DNA of 64,000 nt from Holothuria scabra (GCA_037179385.1 CM074195.1:5698438-5762437), one strand, 5' to 3'; positions 35,358 through 47,088 are shown, counted from the first letter of the stretch. Notes: generated from the sequence alone by a model not told the origin. Numbers and translations are program-made.

Positions 35358-37507
35358 CAGGGCTGGAATTAAGGTTGGAGGAGGGCATGGCCATTTGGCC
35401 TTGGTCATTCATTAATTTTGGAGGGCACCAAGGCCAAATATTTTTGAATGGCAGGGCACCAAGGCCATTTTTGGAGGGGGTGTTTTTATCGGAGTGTTGC
35501 ACAGCACAACGGTATACCAGGGTTTTCCCGGGATTTAGAATTGAACGTTGCGCATCTAATGCGTCCATGAGTGGATCGCCGGCCTGGGGGAGGGGTATGA
35601 GGGGAGAGGGTCTCCCCCTGGAAATTTTGGGACATATGCAAGTCCCTAGACGCAAAATGGTGACCCTTTTGAGTCAAATTAGTCAACACAACTTCTGTAA
35701 GTTGACGCCAAAATATTGGCACTAAAACTCACATTCGTATTAATTTTGATGAACTGATAGCGTTAACATGGCTTTATATCACCCTAATTTCTGCTTCAAA
35801 AGTTTTGGTTCATCGGCATGGCTTTTATAAAGCCATGGCACCGGACGATTTTTACCCCAGGTTGGCCGTTATTTCGCATCCGTTGCTCGCCAAAATTGAC
35901 ATGAATGGGCAGGCTTGCAGTATCACCAGTTCAGGATAGAAAATATTGGGAATATTTCCGTTTGTTTCACGAACGGGGTATCACTTTTGTAGGCGTAATA
36001 TTTTCACTTCAGAAGTGGAGATACAAGTCACCGTTAATACAGTACTGTAGATTTGTTTGCAGTCGATGTCACATGCTCTTTGTTAATTTAGTTCTTAGGC
36101 CAACATCATGCTCATTCTGTTTTTCATCCCCCAATCATGTCGGAACATTTGCACTTTTTTACTGTACTGGGTAGTAGTGGCGTCATGTAATGTAGTTACT
36201 CTCCTGCTTAAACGAACCCAATGTAGAACAATCATTCAGTTCATGATAATCTTAGCAGTTCTGGGCAGCCAACAATTGCACCCGGTTAACGTATCTTATG
36301 GTTCCTTTCGGATATAAATATCCCCGTATATTTTAAGCAATTCTTGTCCAAAACTTACGTCTTGTTTAAAAAGAATCTGCAACTGAAATGCACGTAAGTC
36401 CCCCCCAAAATCCACGTACGCAGAGATTTGTGATACCATTTCATGGTGAATTTGGCACGGGGCTTGCCCCGCTGCGATAGCCGGCTATATAAGCATGGGA
36501 AGTGCGATCTTCGTAACACAAACTCAACGGGGAAGCTTGTCTTGAGACCGAGTATTTTCACACACTAAATCACATAGGCGAAGGCACGAGTTGTGATTGG
36601 CTGGCTAGAATCAATGCAATTGAACCAATCACGATGCATGCAGGGACCAATTTAAATTTTGAAATGGATTCTATACATAAGATGTCACCAAGCTAAACAT
36701 GATGCCTTGTTTGGTGGAAAAAACGGACATGCACAAAAGTCTACTGCACGCGTGGGCCAAGAATTTTGCTGCATGAGACCACGTGCATCACTATTTTTGT
36801 TTGCAATGACGTCGCATGACAACATTGCTTAAGTCCTACTGTAAATAACATTACGGAAGGAATGCTAGAAATGACTTAATTTATGCACGAAAGTAACCAC
36901 GGAACTTCACAAGATTCTAGGAGCTACGTGTACAAAACGTGCACAGATATGTATGCTAAGCTTGGGGATTTGAAAAAGGTGAAACACTGCAGCTCGATAG
37001 TCTGTTGTTTGTACAATGTGTTTTGTGCAGAACAGTTTGTACAACAACTTACGCGGCGCTTTCTGGGAGAAAGCAAGGAAAACACATTGAAAGCAATTCT
37101 AAATCTAATTCCATGTAATACCACAGGGTTATAGCGGAAAATATCAAACGATCACTTCCATGGCGGGGGTAAAATTTTACGTTTGTGGTTATCAATGCAC
37201 CCCGTTTTGGCGGGAAGTTAAAAGATTGAGTTAACGAGAGTTTTAAGAAACTAAGGGCAAGTTTCCAGCAGTATGATTCGATCACGCAAGTTGCATATCG
37301 AGTTCATATAGTATCCTTTTTGTTATGGTATTTAGGATATTTTATTGGAATCCTGATGAAATTTTTTCATTCAGATGGGAAGGCACGACGGCCACGTACT
37401 TGCGGGCACGACGGCCTACTTGGCCGTGAGAAGTGGCTGTTTTTGTAGGGCACCACGGCCATCCCCTTGGGCACGATGGCCATGGCCATGGTTTAATTCC
37501 AGCCCTG
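35358..37507. mobile_element. 2.15-kb inverted-repeat element, GGCCATGG-type ends (element A)
   Basis: The ends CAGGGCTGGAATTAA and TTAATTCCAGCCCTG are perfect inverted repeats, and GTATCA is perfectly duplicated at 35352-35357 and 37508-37513. Each end carries several copies of GGGCACCAAGGCC/GGGCACGACGGCC-type words. The core, about 35928-37265, matches the core of the element at 58395-60615 almost throughout. No transposase is visible. The CAGGG start resembles hAT, but a 6-bp duplication is not the usual hAT 8 bp, so I leave the superfamily open. Confidence 0.8.
36883..37134 (+). CDS. Short ORF in the core of element A, function unknown
   Basis: 83 codons. It has a counterpart in the second element (59857-60078). 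Shared segments are YVYKTCTDM, KHCSS and QLTRRFL, with four of the seven cysteines in matching places. The two copies differ by a 12-base gap and by changes that together lose 6 bases, and both keep the frame. I do not recognise a family; no signal peptide or membrane segment is apparent. It could be a small element protein, an exon or a chance survivor. Confidence 0.3.
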   Translation: MHESNHGTSQDSRSYVYKTCTDMYAKLGDLKKVKHCSSIVCCLYNVFCAEQFVQQLTRRFLGESKENTLKAILNLIPCNTTGL

Positions 37508-37513
37508 GTATCA

Positions 37514-39040
37514 TAAGGATGTAAAATATTTACAATGCAGGGGGGTCATCTAGTTGAGGGAGGCAAAAATTTTCCAACAGCCAGAACCATAGAACTGGGA
37601 TCTTCTTCCACAAATGGACTAAAATCACTGTTTCATGCTCAACTAGTAGAACTATGGGTAATCCTTAACATGTTATATTTTGTTTACTCTGTATCTTTTT
37701 TATTTAATCTGCCTCAATTATTAGCCCCCACCCCTTCCCTATCGACACCCCTGTTATAAGGTTACCTAACCTAAATATTTTGAAAGCATGTAATTTTCAC
37801 ACATTTAAAAATGGACATGAAATCAACTAACTTACTCCCTCATTTGAAATGAAGTCAAATTGTAATCATGTCATTATTCTTTTTTTTTCCAATTAAAAAG
37901 GAGGCTGAAGCATTTTCACGTTTTTATCTAGCACCTGAACTGAAGAATCAGGGGGACTAACAATTTATTTCTCATGGACAACCAATTTTCTGCTAAATGG
38001 TCCTTTGGACAACCACTTCACTTTCCTTCAAGGCCACTGTCATACATGTACCTGTTATCATACCCTAATGAGTGATGCACCACAGACACAGAATCAGGAT
38101 AAGATAACGTTTGAAGGGTAAGGTAAGCTAAAGACTGTGCATGGGCAACAAATGGAGTATAGCATTGATTGCAATTGTCAGTAGCAAGAGCAGTCATCAT
38201 TCATCAATACCTACAGTATTTTGAAACAAAACACTAATTCTCACTAAAAATTTCTCTTCCAAGTACAGTATCTCTTAATATTTCATAACTTGCATATCCA
38301 TGTATGGCTGGCCACAATCTATGCCCATTGATTTTGCTTGTAATAAAGTCTAAATGAGGAAGTTCACAGGGGAAAGTTAAAAAAAAAAAAAAAAAAATGA
38401 AATTATTTTGAGTAATGCTAAAATAAAATAAAATAATTTAATACCCTTCAAGAACATGCCACAAATCTACTCTGGTGGTCAACCATACAGCAGCTAAGTA
38501 AATTTAATTTACACCACTGTTAAAATGAGTCCCTCTCTTTCCTATCTATCACAGTTTCGTACCTCACTGCCATAATTACATTAAGAACCAACCTCTAAAT
38601 ATTTCATTTTAAACCCTGATGGCATCCAACACACTCGCAAAACCCTGCTTTAACAAGACTACATTTTACGCTCCCTCCAGATTTTCCCGCAGGAAATTGA
38701 ATGTAACACCAAAAGTGAGATTGACATTAAAATTGTTTTTTCAATTGAACCAATCAATCTCTTGTCAAATCCTGCAGAACTAAGAGAAAAAACACATTTC
38801 ACACCTCCCATCCTAGAATTTTTTGTCCCCCCTTAAAATAGTCCTTTCTATTCTCATATCTTAGACACTTGCTTCCTTCGCTAGGTAGGTCTGATGCAGA
38901 GTCAAATTTACTGAATTAACATAACAGCATATAGTGACAGGAGAAATGAATGCTATAAATTGGCTTATTTTTAGCAAAGTGTGGAAGAGTCAGCTGAAGG
39001 CATCTCAAAATATGTCATATTATAAGAAAGAGATATAAAG
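37514..39040. other. AT-rich non-coding stretch
   Basis: No gene recognised. There is an A run at about 38380-38397 and AAATAAAATAAAATAA-type low complexity after it. Confidence 0.35.
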
Positions 39041-39046
39041 AAGGGA

Positions 39047-39177
39047 TCAATATCCTCTTCTCTCTCCCAGTACTTTAACTCTTTTGTGAAGGTTTGCAGT
39101 AATATAGAGTTCAGCAAGCTTGGCTTTCATTTGACAGTTTTCACATTTGAGAGGAGCAAATGGACTTGACTGTTTTC
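39047..39177 (-). CDS. Candidate terminal exon, unassigned
   Basis: On the minus strand an acceptor-like TTATTTTTGCAG precedes an open stretch of 42 codons, ending in TGA at 39047-39049. The protein text looks coding in composition, with segments FAPLKCENCQMKAKLAEL and NLHKRVKVLGERR. It would need an upstream exon ending one base into a codon. It does not match the phase of the CAMTA exon 2 donor and does not look like a CG-1 sequence, so it could belong to another transcript or be chance. No clear AATAAA follows. Confidence 0.22.
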
Positions 39178-39238
39178 CTGCAAAAATAAGAAAATTTTAA
39201 TTTTCAACACAAGATAAAATGTAAAATATTCTCATAAT

Positions 39239-39282
39239 TTTATTTAATTTTAATTTAATTTTAATTTTAATTTTATTTTATG
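39239..39282. repeat. TTTAA/TTTTAA low-complexity tract
   Basis: Alternating ATTTTAATTTAATTTT words, a simple-sequence tract. Confidence 0.7.
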
Positions 39283-40008
39283 AATGACTATTGACTACTT
39301 CTAAGCAGTGAAAATTTGAAAATATTTTCCAAAGAATTCTTCATCAGGGCATTAAAATTTATTTTTTTTCTCAGATGAACTCTCTGGTGTTGGATTAAAA
39401 TCTAATTTTTAATCCAAGGAGCATTCTGCTCCCCAAGAGCTATGACACTAAGAGATACAAGATTATCATGTGACAAACCTTTTCATCTTCAGAACTCCCC
39501 TTCCCACTTTCCCTCTATCCCCTTCCTTTTTCAGATTTCATAAAATACAATTTTACAAGATGCATTTTGTTTAAAATGAAAATCCTGTTCCAACCACATG
39601 ACAATTTGCGCTGCCAAATATATCAGTGAGCATTGTTCCACTTTCTTTTTCCCTTTTTCATGTGTGATTTTTAGAGTGCATAATATATTTGATTTTCTTA
39701 ATTCTTAACACACTTTTGAATTTTTTTTCCAAAGAAGTGTTAGTTTTTCAAACAAGGTGGAAGTTCATTTCCTATTCCATTTTGTCATCATGTGAATGCA
39801 ATACGATATTTTCTTTATTTTATATGTAACTTTAAACAGCAGTTACACATTACAATTGAAAAAATAATTTTTACTTTTCAAAGCCTCAACGATTTAGGCT
39901 TTTCTCATCCAGGTGTTCTCGCCTGCCATCACACCTCATTTATTGTGTCCAGAATTTTGAAATCAATTTTCCTCCTCATATCACACTGTGTCCATGACTT
40001 TCGCAAAG

Positions 40009-40891
40009 CAGTGTTAGCGCTGGGACTTGAAATTTGGGGGGGAAATTCCCCCCTTCTGAAAAATTTAGGGGGGGATTTTCATTTTTGGGGGGGGAGGAGT
40101 CTTTAAGTTCTGAGAAGTTATGTCGAGTCTGCAATCTGCATTTACCAATAAAGAGATTAATGAAGTACATTTTTTAACATTGCCAATAACTGATAGGCCT
40201 ATGACTAAACAAGATTTCAACAAAGTTAGATGTAGCCTATCAGTTGGCCTGGCTTCTTTGCATGTGGCGCAGAATATTTCTCCTTTCTCGTACCATAACC
40301 ACAGCCAAATTTTCAGCCAATTTAACTGAAACTTGTCAGCTTTTTTCTTCTTAGTTTTACTACTTTTGTTAGCAGACCTAGGCTTAACATTAGGCCCAGT
40401 ACTAGTACTGTATTACTACTGTAGTAGTAGTATTAGGCCTAACTTACTAGTAGTATTACTATTTACGTTATTATTGCTACTCTGTAGCGGTTTGAAAAAT
40501 AATCCAACTTTCACTTGAAGGCCATTTCACACTTCACAACAGTCTAAAACACGACCGATGTTTGTACACAGAGCGATTAGTTTCAGTACACACACTGCAC
40601 AGAGCTAGCTGCCACTGCTGCGCGATCGTACGCAAGGCCTACAGCCCTACACTATAGGTAGCACTAGTACATGCATACCCAGTCCATGTCCGTTTATACA
40701 AACGGTGACTCATCGATTTTCAGAGTTTTTATTCGTATAACGGACAAGTAAATAAGTTGTGCTTTGATTATAACCCTATCGCTTATGCAAGAAAAATGAT
40801 GCGGGAATTTCCCGCAGACAAATATTTTTCTTGCGGGATTATTGATTCTGTTGCGGGAATCCCGCAATCGCGCAGCTTAGCGCGAACACTG
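40009..40891. mobile_element. hAT-type non-autonomous element, 883 bp
   Basis: The ends CAGTGTTAGCGCT and AGCGCGAACACTG match at 12 of 13 when inverted. The 8-bp target duplication tcgcaaag is perfect at 40001-40008 and 40892-40899. Just inside the left end stands a GGGGGGAAATTCCCCCC palindrome; the right end has GCGGGAATTTCCCGC instead. Inside are TACTAGTACTG/GTAGTAGTA-type repeats near 40400-40460. No transposase frame. Confidence 0.88.
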
Positions 40892-41287
40892 TCGCAAAGG
40901 CCACTGACAGAGAGTTACAAAACATTTTAATATTGACTGCCTGCCAGTCTAGATGACAGCGGCCAAACAGTGGCTCCGTGTCATTTTACAGCACAGGTAA
41001 TGTTTATTGATGGAAGATATATTTAAACCGGTCGTCAATACGAAAGGTTAATTCGAATGTCTCAGAGTTAAAATGGCATCTGGAATTTTATGGAATGGAG
41101 GATGTTGGGGGTCTACATATTTCATTTGGTATACTGTACACTGCAATCTCCATCTTTAACACATGCTGTACACACTCACTAATAGTTCACATTCTATTAA
41201 CACGGATTACGTGTAGTTTTACCAGGGTTTATAGCAGTTAACATGGGATGACAGATACGTACTGTACATGCATAGAAGTTAAGAGTT

Positions 41288-41490
41288 AGATGAAGTTTCA
41301 GCTCAGTTTCCAACCCACTGGCTGAAGTTAGGCCAGCACTAGCTTTTCTTCCACTTAGTAGGCTATGGCCTGCTCCCATTGCTTAAGCTGAGTGCCAAGC
41401 ACAATGGCATTTTAAGTCTTCCCTATGACCCAAGAACTATGAACCTCCCAGCTGCAAGCCGAATGGTCTTTACTTGACCATGCAGTCAGT
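41288..41490 (-). repeat. tRNA-derived SINE, diverged
   Basis: On the minus strand: GGTCATAGGGAAGACTTAAA, GTGCTTGGCACTCAGCTTAA and GGTTGGAAACTGAGC. The GTGAGCCACAACTGG block is degraded, as is the tRNA-like head. Confidence 0.5.
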
Positions 41491-42231
41491 CAACAACAGA
41501 TGTTTAGGAGGAAAGAGAGGGGCTATACTACTAGTAGCAGTGTGGAGCATTAACGACCCAGACAGAACAGCTTGAAAAGGCTTGAACTCACCTTCATGTA
41601 GCAGCTTTTGTGGAAAAAGATAAATGAGGATGAACTTCTAGTTGATCAAGGCTATGTGAGGCACCTACGGCTATTAATGCCCAGTGCATGGGCAATGGAA
41701 TTTACAAGGTACAGTAAGTTCATGTCTGCAATGTCAATTCAACAAATACAGACTGTAAAAAATGTGTAAAACCATTCTGGGATGGTACCAACACATAGAT
41801 CTGAAATGGCAAACATGCTGGAAGGCTCCTTTTTAGAAACATGATAAGTTCTGCACTTGGCATGTAATTTTGCAATCAGAGAGTTACAAACAATTTGACT
41901 TGGATTACTTCCTGGGAAGAAAATTACAACCATGGCTCAAATAATTAGAATTTTATTGTGAGAGAATCATGTAAAGTACTGTATGTGTAAATCAAATCAG
42001 AAACTTAAGATATACTTGGTCAAGAATTGTACACATGCATGCATGCATGTACAGTAAAGTACACACCTACAAGGATGTGGCTTTCTTTTCTAATGGTGAT
42101 AAGATTTTTGTAAAATTAAACTTTGTTGAAATCTTCAGACAATGCTGAAAAATGATGAAAAGGAAGTCTCTGCAGACAACCAATTAATTACCTTCGAAAA
42201 AAATAGTATCAAGAAATAAGGTTTAAATTAT

Positions 42232-42800
42232 AGGGCAAGAGCTGTCACCCCAACTTGGAAGTTGTTAGTATAGATAGAGTTTTACGGCACAGTTTCCAAC
42301 CTATTGGTTCGAGTCGAGCCGGCCACAACCTTTTTTCCAGTTGTGGCTCATTGGCTTGTTTTCCTCATTCCATTATTCAAATGTGAAGCATCACGCACAA
42401 CGGCAGTAGGTTCCATTTTCAGTCTTTGGTAGGACTTCACCTGGTAATAGAACCCAGGCCTTCTGTGTGAGAGGTGGGTGCTCTTACCGTTAGACCAAAC
42501 ACATGGTACCCCAACTTGAACAACTTGAAAGTGGTGTAGTTTAGTTTTTTACACATCAACAGGAATATAAAAGTAGCGTAGTATCTCTAGAGACTGACCT
42601 GTTTTGATTGACAAATATTGAAAGTCATGTGACAACATTTTTTCTCCTCAAATGTGAAATTTACTAGTTAAGTAACTGAGCACTTGGTTTACCTTGCATA
42701 CTAAAGCAATAAAATATTTATGAAAGATTCTTACAAGAGAAATAAGAAATTATTTAGCTGTTGCTTTTAAAATGAGTTAGGGAAGGACTGCTCTTGACCT
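42232..42800 (+). mobile_element. TTAA MITE family 2 interrupted by a SINE
   Basis: Left end AGGGCAAGAGCTGTCACCCC; right end GGACTGCTCTTGACCT. Interior blocks GTCATGTGACAACATTTTT, AGCACTTGGTTTACCTTG and GAAAGATTCTTACAAGAGAAA. A 250-bp SINE with target duplication sits 26 bp inside the left end. Confidence 0.75.
42258..42507 (-). repeat. Full-length tRNA-derived SINE with target duplication
   Basis: accccaacttg occurs at 42247-42257 and again at 42508-42518, an 11-bp direct repeat left by LINE-type insertion. On the minus strand the A box TTGGTCTAACGGTAAGAGC and the B box GGGTTCTATTACC are followed by CCTACCAAAGACTG, AACAAGCCAATGAGCCACAA, an A-rich spacer, GGTTGTGGCCGGCTCGA and TAGGTTGGAAACTGTGCCGT. 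The best reference copy in the window. Confidence 0.88.
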
Positions 42801-44816
42801 CCAACTTTGCAGAGGGGGTTGTAATACATGATCTTGTTAGATACAGGCCTTGAATTCTGAGGCATGCGAGTGCCATCGCACACCATCATTCACCTCAAAT
42901 TACTGTGATGGGTGCAATTTTTTGCACACTTAGATGAAGATTTGGAGCTCATGTAAACCTTTTCAAAGTTAAATAAAACAGCGTACCTGCCACACTTCTT
43001 AATTTTCTGAGGGGTGTGATTTGTGGCACACCTGGAAAATCTAAAACTCAAGGCCTGTAGAAATTAAGTGTTCTTTTTCCTCCAGTTGTGCTGGTCATGT
43101 ACATCTCTGCAAATGGATACACACAGATCTATCTATTGCACAGGTACTTTGGTTATGAATACCATCTCAATTGCAGGCCTACAGCATTTTCTTACTTCTC
43201 CCAAATCAAAAGTGGAAAAAAAACAGTCTCTGTGAGGCAGTCTCAAACTTTGATATAAAATTTAAAAAAAAACATGTTCTTTTTCCATATAAGTAAATTG
43301 ATTCCTGATATTCTCTTTGTCAATTGATTTTAAGTTTATTCAATAGAAATTGAGATTACAGTATATATGAGCTTAAAAGGTCTACTTATTTACAAAACAC
43401 TTCAAATTTATTATTGAAAAGCAGTCCACATGAATATTTTGTTCCATTCAAGATTAATATCAAGGTTTTGAAGCCAACAGTGTTTTTGCCAAAATTGGTG
43501 AAAAAACAAACCTCTTGTGAGAGAGACTAAGGATCCTGTTTCCATAGAAACCTTCATATTAATAATTCAAGTAATGACACAGTGAACAGGAGAGCACTTT
43601 AAAAATTGAGAAAAATAGATATTTGATGTGAATGGGCATACTACAACGTTTTACAACAGCAACAAGATACTGTTTTGCTCAGAAGTGATGGATATTTGGC
43701 TCTACCGGTCACAGATTAAAAATAGTCATTGGACACCATATTTTGCAAGAGATGGAGAGCAGATGCAAACCATATGCTTCAGATAAATAGGCCCAGATGT
43801 ATGAAAGGGTTAATGACTTTAGAGCTACTGTAGGTCTTCTCAAAAATAAAATAATTTTCAAAAACTGCAGTAAATAATGGCAATAGCACATTTGAAATTT
43901 CAAATATCTTATGTTGAAAACTTGAAATGCTGGTTTTGAAAAAAAGGGAAAGTTGTTTTTCTTTTTTCTTTTTTTTTTTTTTTTGGGGGGGGGGGGATGG
44001 TATTTAAAAGTTGTTTTCATACTTTTCAAGCCAGTTTTTCTCACAATGTTAGTGAAGGCTTGGGACTGGTGAATAAATTATTTCAAGTAAATGACCAAAT
44101 AAAAATATGGGTTGTTTCTGGCTGCAATGAGATTAGACTGTGTCTCACTAAATTTTCAGTGGTCTTTTCTACAGAATTTTGTATGAATTGATAGCCTGGC
44201 AATTTGCTACCTATTCTGGTTGGTATACATCAGTGTAGACCACAGCCATTTGTTGCTGGCTGGCATGGCTAGAATCCTAGACTGTATTTTTGTGTATACG
44301 ACTGCAAATGAAGTTGAATCTTTGAAATTACAGTTTTGAAGCAAACAGAAGTATACAGTTCTGCAAAAATGCTAGTCACTCAACCTTCCCATATCATTCT
44401 CAAGTTCACATCAACCCGCTAGTGGTGAATTCCTGCTATTTTTTGCTCCAGTTAACAAAGACCTGGCATGCCAATGTTTGTTCAACCGTATACCTGCGCA
44501 AAGTGAAACATTAGTGCATATGAGATCTTATCTTAGAGAGCTAGCCTCACACTGTACCACATCACTAGGCACCCATGAAATATTGTACATGTAGGATAAT
44601 GTCACCATCTGCATTAGCTCTACTTCATGGGTTGTAAGCCACCCATTCAAAAGATCTCCAAACCTTCCACTGTAGACAGCAGGGCCTCATACAGTAGTAT
44701 TAAAATTACACACTGTATGTGCAAACTGTGCTTATGTGACTGTGACATATACTGTATACCATATGGATTACTTGTACTGTTCATTCCTCCAAGGAAAGGT
44801 AAGGCGGAGAATTGGC
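42801..44816. other. AT-rich non-coding stretch
   Basis: No gene recognised. There is a long T run followed by a G run at about 43969-43996. Confidence 0.35.
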
Positions 44817-44820
44817 TTAC

Positions 44821-45070
44821 CCCTTTAACGTTGTTACGCCTCCTTTTGGACCAGACTAAGAGCATGGCTATCACCCATCTTTACTGTTTCACGCGCAGCT
44901 CGAAACTGCGAGTAGCTACCCGAAAATTCCCCCACAACGACGAGAGAGACAACAGTTTAAGGTCATGGGGTCAATAGTCTACGGAAGCTGATGTGGGGCG
45001 GGCTATGTCAGCTTTCCCGCCCACTCCCAAGGCGTGCAAATATACCCGATTGGTGCACAACGGTAATGGG
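44821..45070. mobile_element. piggyBac-like MITE, copy A (250 bp)
   Basis: Starts CCCTTTAACGTTG and ends ACGGTAATGGG, with TTAC at the left (44817-44820) and TTAA at the right (45071-45074). Colinear with the copy at 45168-45418, including ATCACCCATCTTTACTGTTT, ACTGCGAGTAGCTACC and GGTCATGGGGTCAATAG. TTAA plus a CCCTTT/AAAGGG end is the piggyBac pattern. Confidence 0.8.
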
Positions 45071-45075
45071 TTAAT

Positions 45076-45163
45076 CTAAAGTATCTGCACCACAGGACTG
45101 TGCACGTGTACACGCAGAGAGAGCAGCATCAGCTTTGCAGTAAACATACTCCACAGGCTTATT
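45076..45163. repeat. Repeat segment shared with 63232-63321
   Basis: TATCTGCACCAC, CAGCTTTGCAGTAAACATAC and TCCACAGGCTTATT occur in the same order beside the piggyBac-like copy at 63326. In both places the MITE follows directly, so MITE plus flank were copied together. Confidence 0.7.
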
Positions 45164-45167
45164 TTAA

Positions 45168-45418
45168 CCCTTTGCCGTTGTTTGGGTCCTTTTGGACCCA
45201 TGGAGAGAGCTCGGCTGTCACCCATCTTTACTGTTTCACGCGGAGCACAAAACTGCGAGTAGCTACCGGAAAATTCCGCCACAACAACGAGAGAGACAAC
45301 AATTTAAGGTCATGGGGTCAATAGCCTACGGAAGCTGATGCGGGGCGTGCTACATCCACTTTTCCGCCCAATTCCGAGGCGCGCAAATATGCCACAATTG
45401 GAGCATGACGTTAAAGGG
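45168..45418. mobile_element. piggyBac-like MITE, copy B (251 bp)
   Basis: TTAA on both sides (45164-45167 and 45419-45422); ends CCCTTTGCCGTTG and, inverted, GACGTTAAAGGG. It contains GGGTCCTTTTGGACCCA, a palindrome near the left end. Confidence 0.85.
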
Positions 45419-45423
45419 TTAAC

Positions 45424-45819
45424 ATCCCTTACAAAAAAAGGTGTGGCAATTGGTTCCGAATTCGCAGGTTTTCACAGGTTTTTTTCCAGGGGTTATCACA
45501 GGTTTTTGCATGAAAACCTGTGATTTCCCTTGACATTGACGCAGGCTGATCATTTGCCACAGGTTTGCCACGGGTTTGACACAGGTTTTATGTGCAAAAC
45601 GTGTGGTGATAAAAACTACGGATACAAAGAATTCTTCCACAATACCTGTGGCTTGATATTAAAGGCAAGGAATTGTGTGCAAAACCTGTGTCAAACCTGT
45701 GAGTAGAAGGTTCGAAAAATGCAGCTTTGTCACCCAAGAACACGTGTGATTTCCTGTTTTCCCACGCGTGATCACACATGGTGCAGACACAGGTTGACGC
45801 ACCATTTTTTGTAAGGGAT
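45424..45819. mobile_element. MITE with ATCCCTTACAAAA ends and many CACAGGTTT words (396 bp)
   Basis: The ends ATCCCTTACAAAAAA and TTTTTTGTAAGGGAT are inverted. The flanks gggttaac (45416-45423) and gggtcaac (45820-45827) match at 7 of 8. The left duplication overlaps the TTAA of the neighbouring piggyBac-like copy, so this element came later. At least eight CACAGGTTT or AAACCTGTG words lie inside, in both orientations, and may be transposase binding sites. Confidence 0.75.
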
Positions 45820-45827
45820 GGGTCAAC

Positions 45828-46890
45828 AGTGCATACTGCAGGCTACTGTTATTGCATACAGTAGGCCTATGTTGTAGCAAGACATAGGGCCTGAAATAGT
45901 CCATCATGAATGTACTGTAGGTTGATCCATCTACTACAAACTAAATTATACTAACTAAATTACATTTAAGCATTTTCAGCATTTTTTTTTAATTTTAAAC
46001 TTACACAAATAAATGGCCTTTTAAAATCCTTAAAATTACATTTTCAAGAGGCCTTGAAGCAAGTTTTTGTTCCCCTGAACCCACTTGTACCTTTAACCTA
46101 AGACATAATCAATTGGATTGACTTGGGGTTTAGCAGTAATCAATCCCTCCCCCCCTCCCCTCCTTTTTGTTTCTGGCAGAATCCCTGCTCTTAGTGCCCT
46201 GCCATGGGTGTGGCTAACCAATAATGATGTCACATGAAAACATCTAGCATGCAGAACTAGTTTTAGAATAAAGAACTGACTCCCCAAAACCTGTGATAGC
46301 CTACAGTAAATGATAATACTGTGAAGGCAACTGGAGAATGAGAGCGGAGTCCAATGTTCAGTGCCCTCCAGTGAAAGGGACTCCTCTGGTGTTGTTGGGT
46401 TTTTAAATATTCACCTCACAAATTTTGAAAGAGTCAAATCTGCTAAAAGTTCTCTCATAAACAGTACACAATTCACATCCCACCCACATCTAAAGCTGCT
46501 AGGGCTCACTTCAGTGCAAGAGATTTAACTGCTCTCGAAGTGAAGGTTAATAAAATTTCGGAGGAACTAGGCCTGCAAGAAATTGTTACGGCTATGCTCC
46601 TTACATGAAAAGAAAATATCATATTCTCAACAAGTAGCAGAAACAGCCATTCAGCTCACAAGTTTGTGAAAGTACACCCTAATTTGTAATTTCATGAAAA
46701 TGTTTCAAAGTACTATTGTACTTGTTTCATTTGCGAAGTGATTACAGTAGCTATTGATGACCTTTAATGGTCAGTGCACCCTTGGGGGTTTATTGTGCAA
46801 TTAAAGCACATGCAATAAACATTCATTCAAAAGTCAAAATAGAGACACCCAATTTGGATTATTAACTATCCTATTTTCATGAAAGGCTCT
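45828..46890. other. AT-rich non-coding stretch
   Basis: No gene or bounded repeat recognised. Confidence 0.35.
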
Positions 46891-47088
46891 TGAGAATCAT
46901 GAGGCAATATTTTTCTCACTCAGGTTTGACATTTTCAAGAAGTCACTACTTGACCTATCCTAGATTCAATATTTATGCCCTGAAATATCTGAGTAAATCA
47001 GAAGAGATACTTAAAGGAGAAAGAGAAGAAAATTTATAATACGTTTAGCAGTTGTTTTGAAATAAACCTGAGGTGACTGCTTTTGTCC
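46891..47088 (+). mobile_element. TTAA MITE family 2, partial
   Basis: Right part of the family: GAAATATCTGAGTAAATCAG, AAAGAGAAGAAAATT, TAGCAGTTGTTTTGAAATAA and the end GAGGTGACTGCTTTTGTCCTT. The left end is unclear. Confidence 0.55.

Noticed and set aside
35153..35725. 190-codon plus-strand open frame and its antisense partner at 35281-35655
   Set aside because: They cross the boundary of element A at 35358, so no real gene would have this extent. The open frames come from repeated subterminal words.
45460..45800. CRISPR-like or tandem array from the CACAGGTTT repeats
   Set aside because: Spacing is irregular, the words occur in both orientations, and the stretch is bounded by inverted repeats with a target duplication in an animal genome.
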